Positions 24,609 to 35,199 of a stretch of 64,000 nucleotides of DNA are shown piece by piece. The DNA comes from Datura wrightii. Its lineage: Eukaryota > Streptophyta > Magnoliopsida > Solanales > Solanaceae. Position numbers and translations under genes: made by a program. The notes beneath the pieces are model-generated. The model saw only the letters and a program-made list of their open reading frames with translations. It made no database searches and was not told the origin of the DNA. The stretch is taken from the NCBI GenBank assembly GCA_035772735.1, contig JASDFA010000020.1, positions 106,554,001 to 106,618,000 on the forward strand, given 5' to 3'. Position 1 is the stretch's first letter. Each line of letters opens with the position of its first letter.

Positions 24609-26803
24609 TGTCAGGACTGAAGTCTATACCCTGGACAAGACACGGTACTTGGTGCTACAAGTGACCCCAAGCTAACCTATGGTCTATCATTATACTGGTA
24701 AACTGAGTAAACATACGAGGAAGCATTAAATAAATAAAACCATTTAAGAAAATTGATTTGACAAGAGCTAATACATCTGAAAAAATACTGAATATCTATG
24801 TCTATGTCTAAAATACAACTACTAAATGATGAGTTGCTGGGACAAGCCCCCAGTTAACTTAAAATCTGCCTAAAAAGAACTAAATGAAAATAATTATCAT
24901 CCTCAGAAGATGAGGACTCACCAAATGCTACTGCTGATATCATCTAAGGAAAACAACTAATGATGCTGTGACTGAGAATCTACGCCTGTATCATGATATA
25001 ATACAGCATGGAAGGTATGCGTCAGTACTTTGAATGTACTGAGAAAGTGAGAGATATAATAAGCATGAAAGAAGACATAATTAAACTAAAATGACTTGAA
25101 ATGACCAGTTGAAATACCGAAAACTGATACTAGTGAAATATAATTGATATGGTCAATAATGACCCTAGATGATGGTCATAGACATATCCTGTGTCTGAGA
25201 TACTGAACTGAGCTAGACTCAACTAAATTAAACTAAATTGAACTGAGACTGTACTGAATAGCAAAAGTCTATAACAGACATATAACCACGTGAGCTAAAC
25301 ATGGAGTTCGATGTAAATGCCCCATCGATAGGACCCAATATACCTTGCCAGGGTATAAAGGCATGGACTATATAATCATTCTTTGGACCCATTCGGGCAA
25401 AAATAACCTACAGTGGCAATATAGTTCTGGGAACCTAGGTGCGTTGGAACCCCAGCCCTCTCAGTTCTAAGTCCTACTCCCACTGGATAGTCTTAACATG
25501 ACTACTACTACCAAGTTGATAGCTCGAAGTTGGGGCCCAAGACTAAGTCAAGGATATTTATCTGGAAGTACCCTGAGAGTCTTATCCGACCGAATGCTGT
25601 AACTGGTGTTCTAAGACTGGTCATAGATGCTTATCTGGAAGCGTCGTAACTGTCTGTAGAACAAACTGATAACTAGTAAATGATAACTGATAACTGATAA
25701 CTGGGAGGCATTACTAACACCTCAAGAACTGACTATAGTCAAACTAATCCGCTGACATTACTGAATGATATTGAAGATATTAACATCATGAAAAATGAGC
25801 TAGCATGCAACTGACTGAGAATTCATCTGATAATAATAACATGGAATTTCAAACATTGATAGAGTCAAGCAATATTATTTCTATACAATTATGCAGGACC
25901 CTAGTTACTACACTTATCGAATTAGGGCTAAAGTCATTTTTCAGGAAACAAGTATCAACATGATCACTAGATAGTGGAAATATAACAACAAACAATATGA
26001 ACAACATTTCACATGATTTAATTGGAACATGACTGAAAAATCCATTAATTTCAAAAGTCTCAAGGCTTAGAACTGATAAGAAATTTTAGATGGATTTTGG
26101 TGCATAAGTGGTAGAAAATTCCCTTGTTAATTTCTCACATACCTGGTGTAGAAATACCGGAGAAAATCCTTGGTAAATTTAGTAGAAAAGTCAAATGCCC
26201 TAGCTTTGCCCTGAGGAGTCTGTCTTAGAGTTCTTTGTGCTAATTCTGGGTGTTGAGAGACTGAATACGTCAATCACTCCTTTAATTTCTCTCCTGAATG
26301 TGCCCAAAACGACGTAGGTTAAAGTCTAGGAGTTTTGGTAATTATGAAAAAGTCCTTAAAAATTTCGCAGAAAAATCATACTGCCAGTCCTAAAGAGGGA
26401 CTGGATGATTCGTTGTTATTAACCATGACCTTGGTCTTTCTCGTCGCCAGCGTTGGGAATTTCTTATCAAGGGTCACCATGAGGGACACCACGACAAATG
26501 GTGTACCTGATGACTCGTGGTGACTAGTCATTAGGAATACTTCCAACTTTTCAACATCCAAGGCAAGACCTTGACCATGGTCAACCTAACAACTCGTGTG
26601 GTTGACCATGACTCATGACTTCACTTGTGTGAACCCTAAAACACAAAATCCAACCAAGCTGATCCTCCTCTCTATGAGTCACCTAACGACTCATGGTGCA
26701 CCTCACAGGTCACTGGATGACTCATCCTATGACTTGGTGTAAAAAATCATGTTTTCCTCATTTCAACCCTCGGGTCTAATCTTAGGACTTTCGGGGTAGT
26801 ACT
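24609..26803 (-). repeat. 5' LTR of element B
   Basis: Plus strand TGTCAGGACTG...GGGGTAGTACT, about 2.2 kb. The outer end is mutated from TTACA to GTACT, but the CATGA duplication follows directly. It includes a word block at about 26395-26740. Confidence 0.88.
26395..26740 (-). promoter_or_regulatory. U3 word block of B's 5' LTR
   Basis: Decayed copies of GACTCGTGGT, CCATGACTCATG and related words in both orientations, at the same LTR position as 19185-19480. Confidence 0.6.
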
Positions 26804-26808
26804 CATGA
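26804..26808. repeat. Target site duplication of B, right copy (CATGA)
   Basis: CATGA directly after B's 5' LTR. Removing B with one copy restores the gag frame of C across the junction. Confidence 0.8.
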
Positions 26809-27577
26809 CTTTGAGACTGAGATCCTGATGCTCTAACCTTCCGATCGTTATAGGGTCTAGGAGGAGGAGCATTAGCTGAAGAGGGTGTTGGAGATCTCTC
26901 CCTCTCCTTTTCTTTCGGTGTTTCCTCCTCAATTTTCTGAGCATGGATAATAAGCCTAGAAGTGTCCATGTAGCTAATGAGCATGGCGCCTCTACACTCC
27001 TTGACCACCAGGTCCGAAACTCCAGATACAAACTTGCTCATCCGAGCACTGGGTTCAGCCACTATCTCTGGAGCATACCTAGATAGCTGAGTGAACTTCA
27101 AGCCATACTCTTGAATAATCATGGATTTCTACTTCAGATTGATGAACTCCTCCACCTTAGCTTCCCTCAACTCAGGGGAAAGAACCTATCCAAAAACACA
27201 GTCATGAACTCGTCCCACTCCACCGGACCTGCACCAACCCGTCTTCCTTCTTTCTACTATTGGTACCATATCTAGGCCACTCCCTTCAGCTGATAAGTTG
27301 CCAAATCTGCACTTTCTATAGCATGACACCCATGATTTAGGTGATCTTCTGAAGCTCGTCAATAAAGTCATGTGGTTCCTCATCTATGTTAGACCCATGA
27401 AATTATGGAGGAACTCTGGCATCAGCTACATTCCCACTTGGATTAACTGGGCAAGCATTTGAAACACAACTCGGAACTTAGCGTATGTCACCTGCTCGTT
27501 TAAAGGGGTTGCTGGAGTTGGTGGGTTTGCTGGTTTGCATTTTCGTTCCTTCTACCATTAGCTCTTCTAGGAGGCAT
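26809..27577 (-). pseudogene. gag: Element C gag, amino part (broken, cut by B)
   Basis: The minus-strand start MPPRRANGRR at 27577 is intact for the first codons. Frameshifted blocks follow, then an open stretch 27122-26763 with IQEYGLKFTQLSRYAPEI, MSKFVSGVSDLVVKECRGAM and a basic, acidic and proline-rich linker (KEKERERSPTP). At 26809 the frame runs into B and continues at 17405. This is the capsid region of a Tekay-like element. Confidence 0.8.
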
Positions 27578-27771
27578 TGTATGTAAATGCATAAAGCATG
27601 AGTTATAAGGATATTCTTAGAGTTCGACACTCTATCACACGAAAAGAATCATGAAGGAAGAAAATTTCCTAAAACATTTCGCAATCTCTTCCCAATAAGT
27701 GTGGTGCACTTCACACCTATGAAAAAGACTACTTAACGTGGCTTTTAGACACTCTAGAACACTCTAAAACT

Positions 27772-27784
27772 GATGCTCTAATAC
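27772..27784 (-). other. Decayed primer binding site of element C
   Basis: The minus strand reads TAGTATTAGAGCA, a mutated TGGTATCAGAGC at the correct place beside the LTR end. Confidence 0.55.
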
Positions 27785-27790
27785 TAAATT

Positions 27791-28592
27791 TTTCACGACT
27801 CGAGTCTACACCCTGGACGCGACATGGTGCCTAGAGTCACAAGTGACCCCAAGCTAATCCATGGCATAGCATAATACATAATCTGAATTAGATAGAAAAC
27901 TGAGTGGAAGCTAACTTAGTTTATAGAAAAAATATTACACAAGTAAATATTGAAATAGATCGGATACTAATAAAGCAAGATAAATACTTTGTCTGAAAGC
28001 CTCTACTAAGTCGTAAGCTGAAATTCTAATACCGTCTGAAAGCCCCTACTACTGATGAGCTACTAGAACAAGTCCCCAGCCAACTCTAAAGTTTGTAACT
28101 AAAAAAAGATGACTAAAATAAAGGAAATCACTTCAGTCCTCGGGAGATGAGGACTCGTCACTGATAGTCTACTGGATGTCGCCGAAGGAAGATCTAGCTA
28201 CGATGCTGAGTCTGGGTACCTGAGCGTATATCATAAACAATATAGATAGAAGGTATACGGTCAATACTTTGAATATACTAAATATTTGAGATATGCAACT
28301 GAAAATATAAACATGCTAGTAGAATCTAAAAGTACCACTAAAATGAAAGGTAATGACCTTATCTGAAATCATAGATACTTGGAATAGCCTGAGAATCACA
28401 AAATACTGTGAAGGATAGAAAAACTAGTTTTAGGGTCGTATACATATCCTGAATATCTAAGAATTGAGACTACATTAAATACTGTAATTGTACTATGTGA
28501 GTCCCTGTTAACCGACATGTAACCACGTGAGCTAAACAGGGAGTTCGATGTACACGCTTATCGATAGGACCCAATATATCTTGCTAGGGTAT
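27791..28592 (-). repeat. 5' LTR of element C, primer-proximal part
   Basis: Homologous to the first 0.8 kb of B's LTR (GAGTCTACACCCTGGACG and so on). The homology breaks at 28592 after GGTAT, where solo LTR L begins, and resumes at 31029. Confidence 0.8.
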
Positions 28593-29164
28593 TTTCATTA
28601 CTCGAATGATCGTAATTGGCACCTGCACTAACTCCCGGTGGGTGAATCAATCGTTCCCAACTATTACCCCCAAAACCATCGACATTTAGAAGAAATAAAA
28701 CACGTTTATGAATAAATTAATGGAACGTCGTTATAATTAAAGGAACCCAAAAATCATCCACTATAGTAGTACTCCCAAAACTTGATTTTCATTGCACTTT
28801 ATAATGTCTATCTAACATTGTTTAGGATTGAATCAAGACAAAATTAATAAAAGTTGTAATATCTGGAAAAGGGACATCATCGAGTAGAACTGCACATCTT
28901 ACGTCGCTCATCTTTCAAATAGTCTGCCGCTGCTCTAAAAGTGAGGTCGAGATGAGCTTTTGGGATTGGATTTTGCACTCAGAAAAAAGTGCAGGACTAG
29001 TATCAATACGAAATACAGTACTGGTAGGCATCATCGGCCGACCTTACATAATAACATACATATATACAGAAAACAATATATAATTAGCCTAGAATATTAT
29101 TCATACATACCCATACTCATTTCAGGAATTAAATCTACTCAGGTGCTAACTATCCTACCCACTG

Positions 29165-29280
29165 AATTAGGCTATCGCTGCAGCAGTCTTTTGACCTCTG
29201 CCACAGCGGGATAAGTTTCGCTGCAGCGGTACTGCTTTAGTAGTAGCTTGACTTAGCTGCACATTCAACATTTCACCAAC
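29165..29280 (-). repeat. Second cluster of L's palindromic word
   Basis: CGCTGCAGCAG, CTGCCACAGCGGG and the perfect palindrome CGCTGCAGCG (29219-29228) within about 100 bp. It lies 1.5 kb downstream, in LTR sense, of the main cluster near the promoter. Confidence 0.55.
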
Positions 29281-30684
29281 TCTTTACAACCTACACATCA
29301 TCATAATCATCATATTTCACAGTCATCATTAGACGAAAGATACCACATAACCAAATAAGTCATAGAATGAGTCATTTTCAAGGTTGCACAACTCAATCAC
29401 TTGTTCTCCTTTAAATATTCCATCCATCAAGTCATTACAATGCCTCAACAATTCAGATAGCAACACATGACCACAAGTTTAGTTTAGTCTGATACACATA
29501 CTCAATTCCATTCTCACATTCTTATAATACATCAAATAACACAACGAATGGTGACATGCCGGGCACATGCCTTCGTCACATCACCATGAACACTCAGTCA
29601 CTAAACATCAATGTACACACATGCTAGAGGGTCTTATTTTTTCCCTTCCAGTCATGACTTGTAGAAGACTCTAGAAATCCATGTACTATACAGGCGTGAT
29701 ACCCACTCCCACTCATATACATGTCAGGATGCTCCTATCGGACATGAGCCACTCAGTCAATCTTGCTCACCCGGATGCTCCCCTTGAGAGAAGCCACTCA
29801 TCTCAAGATATTCATATTATCCACATCATTCTCATAATAAATATATAATCATTAAGTCCATTGTTATAACTTTTAGGAGATCTCATCTTACCTCCCTCAA
29901 CTTGATTATATAAACAATTCATCATTCACTTTCATGACAATACAAAAAAACACATATAACATCTCAAACATTCACATGACTTCAGTAACAACAACATATC
30001 AAAGTCACTTCAGCAATTGAATTTAACAAGGAAATTATCACAACAACTAATGTCCAACACATTTTCATTCCACACACATACATGTCATTATATAAAGTCT
30101 AACTCCTTTTAAACCATAACCTACCTCGATTTGGAGGGTTCGAATGACAATCACTCTGCTGGAGCCTTGTCTTTCCTCAATGCCTCCGAACGTTCAAAGT
30201 CTAAAAATAAGAGATTAAAATAATTCAATAGTCTACTACCAAAACAAGGGTTTTGAGGATTCAAACCCACCCCATTCTACCCATTATCACAAACCACTTT
30301 GTTTCCCATGGTTTAATTCTTAAACATTACTCCCTCAAACCCTCTTTAAGGCAACCTTTAAGGGTAAAGTTTCAATTTCACCTAGTTCTAAGTCTTAATT
30401 TACACATGAACCACGTTTTATATGAACTATGCCTTTGGGAGTGATCATTACTCCCTTTTTTAACTTAGAATCAACACCCATTAGTTCCCCATGATTCAGC
30501 CCTAATTCTACTAACCTAGGGTTCTCTTGCTAGAAAAATCACCATTAGGGGTCCCCCCTTGATTCATAGGTGTTAAGTAATTAACCATAGAAGAAGTAAG
30601 TCAAGTCTCTTATCTTGAGAAGGGAAATTGAAATGCTCTAGGGGAAAATTGCCTGTAGCTCTTGGAAGTTCGTGCTTTGGAAAT

Positions 30685-30700
30685 AATGGAGTATAACCCC
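30685..30700 (-). promoter_or_regulatory. TATA-like site in L
   Basis: The minus strand reads AGGGGTTATACTCCAT, about 45 bp below the word block. Weak match, called by position. Confidence 0.3.
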
Positions 30701-30739
30701 TAAAATTCCACGTAATACCCACTTTCTAATTTCTGTCAT

Positions 30740-30885
30740 TAGTTGCAGCGGTCTCTTTTCTGCTGCAGTGAACCCGCTATGGCGGTCAGGACACCGCTAC
30801 AATGGATCCAATTGTTATTCTCTAGGTCCATTACAGTGGGACTCCGACCATCATGACGGTCTCGCTGTAGTGGTCCCCCATAACC
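30740..30885 (-). promoter_or_regulatory. U3 word block of L (GCTGCAGCGG-type)
   Basis: GTTGCAGCGG, CTGCTGCAGTG, CCGCTATGGCGG, ACCGCTACAATGG and CTCGCTGTAGTGG in close succession, in both orientations. The word is unrelated to that of C, which surrounds it. Confidence 0.6.
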
Positions 30886-31033
30886 AGTAACTCCCAATCC
30901 TGCTCTCAACCCACTGCCTAACATTAAAATTTTCACTATCCCATATAATAAAACTTTTTTATCCATAACCTATGCCAGTTAGGGTGTTCTAAACTCACTC
31001 CACTCGTAATGATGTACGGGTCATTATAGGTAT

Positions 31034-32322
31034 AAAAAAATGGCATGTGATCACTGAATTGTGGCCCATGCAGGCTAAAGACCTATGGTGGCATGTAGTT
31101 CTAGGAACCTAGGTGTGCTAAACCCCATCCAACTCGATGCTGAGTACCACTCCCAATTGAAGACCTAACTATATCTAACAATACCGATAGCTCAAAATCT
31201 AATGTCCTAAGGTTAAGTCAGAACTACTTATCTGGAAGTGTCTTGAGATCCTAAAGGACTTGATAAACTTATAATATTGTTAATACTGGTATTACTGATA
31301 GTACTAATAATCTGGATATACTGATTATGCTGAGAAATATTCATGATAAAATCATGTTAAGGCTATATACTTATAATAAGACAATCTTTCTAAAAGAAAT
31401 GCTAAATTAGGCAGGCTTAGCTTGAAAACATGTCAAAATCATGGTTACGAAAATGCACTTTATAGTATGAGATAAGACATGAATTTTTACTTATTAACAA
31501 TCATGGAGGACTTGAAATAATAAGAAATTTAGGGAGTTCATAAGAGACTGAAAAACCCTGAGACATAATTTTCTACAGAGTTGAGGGGTGTTAGGTTTTT
31601 CTAAAAATATTTAGGACACATGGGTGTAAGAATTTTCCTTATTGAGTCCCCACATACCTATAGAAGAAAACCCTGAGAGGAAGCTTGAATTTTTAAAGTT
31701 GTAGGAAGAACCCTAGTCCTTGCTTAGGAGAGTCCCTGAGTTTTTACGTACTATGCTTGAGAGAATTGAAGAGAATGAGAAGGAATGATGAATTAATTCC
31801 CTAAATCGCCTTCCAAATTACCCCAATACTATGTAGTTAAGGAATTAAAAGAGTGGGGAGTTACATAAATACCCCTGGGAGGTTATCTAAAAAGCTACCC
31901 GTCTAGTCCTAACGGGTCACACAATGAGTCATTGGTAATATTTATGACTTGTTGGGACCAGTCATTGGTTTTGGACTAAAATTTCCAATTTCTGATCTTT
32001 TTCCAACTGGAATAAGGGATGGTTCATTAGGTGATATGATGGGTCATCACATCTAGTCCTTGTCACTGGTAAAATTTAGAACACTTTTTGATCTCGGTCA
32101 AGACAAAGAACTTAACGACTCATTTCTTCCTATAATGGATCATTCTATGGCTCATTAATTCTAGAGAAAGAAAATGTAGGAGCTGACAACAACTATCTTA
32201 ATGAGTTGTTGGTTATCACAATGGCTCATTTGACGAATTATCTTGAGGCAACAATTGTAGGTTTCCAGCTAGTTCCCACTCTAAGTCTGGGGTCTAATCT
32301 TAGAGACTTTTAGTGTGTTACA
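31034..32322 (-). repeat. 5' LTR of element C, outer part
   Basis: Homology to B's LTR resumes after L (TGGCATGTAGTTCTAGGAAC near 31090) and runs to GTGTGTTACA at 32322 (TGTAACACAC on the minus strand). With 27791-28592 this gives an LTR of about 2.1 kb, like B's. Confidence 0.78.
31905..32235 (-). promoter_or_regulatory. U3 word block of C (AATGAGTCATT-type)
   Basis: AATGAGTCATT at 31923-31933 is a perfect odd-centred palindrome. Related words occur near 31944, 31960, 32030, 32045, 32115, 32145, 32200 and 32225 (GACTCATTT, ATGGCTCATT and others). It is at the same LTR place as CACGAGTCGTG in A and B but with changed flanks; the core TGAGTCA also resembles a bZIP (GCN4-type) site. Confidence 0.65.
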
Positions 32323-33565
32323 ATTTTCTTTTGAGTCCCCTGCTGCCTCATCTGGAGCTTTGATGCTTTCACTATCTACCAATTCACTAGTGCTTATAGT
32401 GGTGTCGAAGCTCTGAATAGCAGATTTGGCTATGGAAGTGTTGCTAATTGAAGGTGCTACAACTCGAGGTCAATCAAATGATGAAGGTTGAGACTTTGCA
32501 TTAGAGGAACCAAATTCTACAGAGCTGAATCTCTTTTCTTCCTTTGATGATTCTAGTCCCCTTTAGATTTTCCTGATGGCTTCCGTGATATCAATTTCTT
32601 TATGCCACCACCAACAGACTTGCCAGCATGTGTAAGGATTTTCGTTGCCTTGTTTCTTGCTCTCTCCTTTTTGGGGCTTTTCTCATTTCATGCACGGCTC
32701 TCTTCTCCCTCTTCTGTAGCCAATGATGAAGGGGAAATGATGTCATCCACTATAATCTTCACTCCAATATCCTTGGCATTAAATGCCCTATGATTCTCGT
32801 GTAGAGATGAATCAGTTACCTATAAACATTATAAATGGGATATTATTTGAAAAATATCTGACGTAGCGGTTGTACCCAGATCCTGTTATACCTAACAAAA
32901 GTCATCCATTAAGACGTCAAAATAGCAGCAAAAAATGTCAATTACTGGTCAACTGTCACTACTTTGATGCCATTGCCGGGAGGATTTCTGGCTGATGCAT
33001 TCCATTGAAGATTCTCCACATTTATTGTCTCTTCCACTACCTACCTCTTGGTACTTCTTCTTCTTTTTGTTAGTGAATTCATCCATTATAAAGTAATGAG
33101 TAATCCAAAGAATTTTCAAGAACAAAGAAGATGATACCAAAGAAATATGTGCTTCTTAACATTCTAACTTAGTGTTCATAACAAATTGCACGGGAGAAAT
33201 ATATACCTTTTTGCCACAGTCATCAACAGTTATGACAAGATTCAATGTCCCCATCTTAATCTTCTAAAGAAAACCACATATCATGTCTCTAGCCATCTCT
33301 ATAATTATAGATATTGATGGAACAATCTCTATTCACAAAAAAGAAAAGGTAAAGAAGTTGTTTATGCCGTCTTTGAATAATATTCTAGTTGGAGAACATA
33401 CTGATGTCGAAAGGTAAGAAGAAAAATGATAGATGACTCATACACCTAAAGCAAAAAGTTTATCTTCCAGTAATCTGAGGAGGGACCTGCATCCAATCTC
33501 AAGATACTTCTCTATTTTCCATTTTGACTCAGATCGAAGCAACTTTCGAGTATCTAGTCTAGTTT
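32323..33565 (-). pseudogene. Fragment of an intron-containing gene, not identified (minus)
   Basis: Four exon-like blocks on the minus strand. First, about 33565-33467 encodes LDTRKLLRSESKWKIEKYL and then LLRLLEDKLFAL, before a GTGTATG donor. Second, 33263-33207 (57 bp) encodes KIKMGTLNLVITVDDCGKK, bounded by TTTCTTTAG and GTATAT. Third, 33040-32946 encodes VVEETINVENLQWNAS and GNGIKVVTVD. Fourth, from 32819 down to the LTR of C, encodes HENHRAFNAKDIGVKIIVDD and KKLISRKPSGKSKGD, then serine-rich text with stops and frame changes. The protein style is unlike the retroelements. I cannot name the family. The third splice phase does not join cleanly, so it may be decayed, or captured sequence. 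Confidence 0.45.
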
Positions 33566-34609
33566 AAGAGAGATTATCTTTCGTATTCTCTTCCCTTTTT
33601 TTATTATTCTTTTTACTTTTTTTCTTTTTGAGAAAGAGTGGAGGGTAAGTGGACTTGGCATTGAGGGAAATATTAAAATATTTACAATACATTATTGCAA
33701 GTCTAAAATAATAATTAGAAAAGTTTTATAAGTAATAGTTTAAACTTTCAGATGATGCAGTATACGTAGGTCAATATGGTATAAGAGTAGGAATATGATA
33801 CTTAAAATTGAATCTCACCGCCACTAACCAAGAATATATTTCCATGTGAAGCAGGTTTAAAATAAATAAAAGTGTACCTTATTGGGTGAATTAGTGAAAT
33901 AAAACAACAAGATAAGCTAACTTGTCAACAAGAGTTTGAAAGACTAGGGGTGCGGTGTAGATGAAATACTAACTAGATCGGTACATGCCAAGTCATCTTG
34001 TGAGTTTAACAAGTGTAAATAATCTTGGAAAGTGGGTAATTAAAGCTTTTCAGCCTTCTATAATCTCTTACTAGAGTTTTGTCAAATCTTTAGTCAGGAT
34101 TTAGCTCAACCCGATTTGATTTGGATTAGCAACTGCACTAAATTCTAGCAATTAGCTGCTAATAAGGAATGAGAATGCAATTTCAGCTATTTCTAGCCCA
34201 ATTTCACAATCTCTTTTCCATACCCACTATTAAATTCTCCTACAATGCTTAACTATTCCTTTACAAGAAAAAACCAAGAAAGAATAAATAGACCCATATC
34301 ATAATCAATGGACCTTCCTTTCTAGATTGAAGAGAATCTAATAGATTTACACTCATTTGAATAGTATAAAGATGACTCTAGCAATACCAAATCTAATTAA
34401 GTATTTATCATCACACGCCTGTAATTAATGATTTAGCAACTCATGATTAAGAAATTGAGAAACAATTCATCAATATCTTCAAAAATCAACTTCACAAGAT
34501 AATCTCCAACAATAGCTGAAACTTACTAGTACAAAGAAGAAATAGAGCAATGTACTTTTTCAAAATTTACCAATCAAAATCCCCCTACTTCAACTAAGAG
34601 AATTTCTAC
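33566..34609. other. AT-rich region without recognisable genes
   Basis: No convincing coding on either strand; many short AT runs and a T-rich stretch at 33595-33630. In minus-strand sense it lies between the M1 promoter block and the exon-like fragment, so it could be leader, intron or the remainder of the M1 repeat. Confidence 0.4.
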
Positions 34610-35190
34610 AGCTACAAAGGGAAATGATGATGTGATATATGCTTTTGCTCTCTCTCAATATCTCTCTTTCTATCTCTTTTTTTCTCCTCCCTATACAAAG
34701 TACTTTTTCTTCTATTTATATCCTGAAAAGTAGGGCACTTTTTATCTCTTTTTTCGTGTTGGATGATTATACCCCTGAGCACCATTCTGGAATCAGCGAA
34801 GGCATCGGCGGTTCGCCGGTTCAAATCCGTGAACCACCGGGTATCTTTTCTAAGCCCTTACTAAATTCAAGTGAACACCAGCGGTTCACCTAGCATTTCG
34901 TTGATGATAATCCGTGAACCGCCGGCTCTTAAAGCTATTTTCCAGAACTATGGGTGTCTTTGAGCGATTGGACCGGTCAATCGTCGCTAGCAATCTGTGA
35001 ACCACAAGTGGCGTTAATCCTCAGAGGCAGTGATGTTCGGCCTTTGGCCGACGTTTCGCCGGTTTTCACCTGTGGATCGCTGATTTCTTCTCACTCCCTT
35101 CTTTTTGCTCTTTTCTTCACATTTAGTCATCTCCACACAAAAAAAATAAAAGAAAAAAGGGCATAAAATCCGTAGAATCAACTCGAACAA
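34610..35190 (-). repeat. M1: promoter-bearing repeat with GTGAACCGCCGG word block
   Basis: On the minus strand, a word block (35095-34785) of GCGGTTCAC/GTGAACCGC and CGCCGGTT copies is followed by GGATATAAATAG (34723-34712) and then a purine-rich leader (GAGAGAGATATTGAGAGAG). The same words and order recur at 63330-63580 (M2). It may be an LTR or another repeat; no primer site or termini were recognised. Confidence 0.5.
34712..34723 (-). promoter_or_regulatory. TATA box of M1
   Basis: The minus strand reads GGATATAAATAG, a strong plant TATA consensus, about 60 bp below the word block and pointing towards the exon-like fragment at 33565. Confidence 0.55.
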
Positions 35191-35199
35191 CTAACAAAA

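Larger units (their letters stand above)
17411..26803 (-). mobile_element. Element B: full-length Tekay/Del-like gypsy inserted in C's gag
   Basis: A complete minus-strand unit of about 9.4 kb: 5' LTR 24609-26803, primer site 24592-24604, gag, protease, RT, RNase H, integrase, polypurine tract, 3' LTR 17411-19554, flanked by CATGA on both sides. The two LTRs differ by many substitutions (about one base in eight over the first 60 bp), so the insertion is old. All genes are broken, including the RT catalytic motif. Confidence 0.9.
28593..31028 (-). mobile_element. L: solo LTR (~2.4 kb) inside C's LTR
   Basis: A 2436-bp insert flanked by GGTAT (28588-28592) and GGTAT (31029-31033), with no coding region or primer site. 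On the minus strand it starts TATAATGACCCG and ends AGTAATGAAA, close to TGTAATGACCC...TGACA with terminal bases mutated. It carries an LTR-like word block (30740-30885) and a TATA-like site near 30693. This fits a solo LTR left by recombination between two LTRs of one element. Confidence 0.7.
16830..32322 (-). mobile_element. Element C: Tekay/Del-like gypsy, split by B and by solo LTR L
   Basis: Minus-strand element. The 5' LTR is 27791-28592 plus 31034-32322, interrupted by L. A decayed primer site follows at about 27772, then gag 26809-27577. Gag is interrupted by B, with CATGA on both sides, and continues leftward as knuckle and protease at 16830-17405. RT onward and the 3' LTR are missing at the left. 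C must be older than B and L. Confidence 0.85.

Noticed and set aside
32602..32793. Plus-strand hydrophobic frame near 32602
   Set aside because: It is the opposite strand of the exon-like block on the minus strand, which has better coding character.
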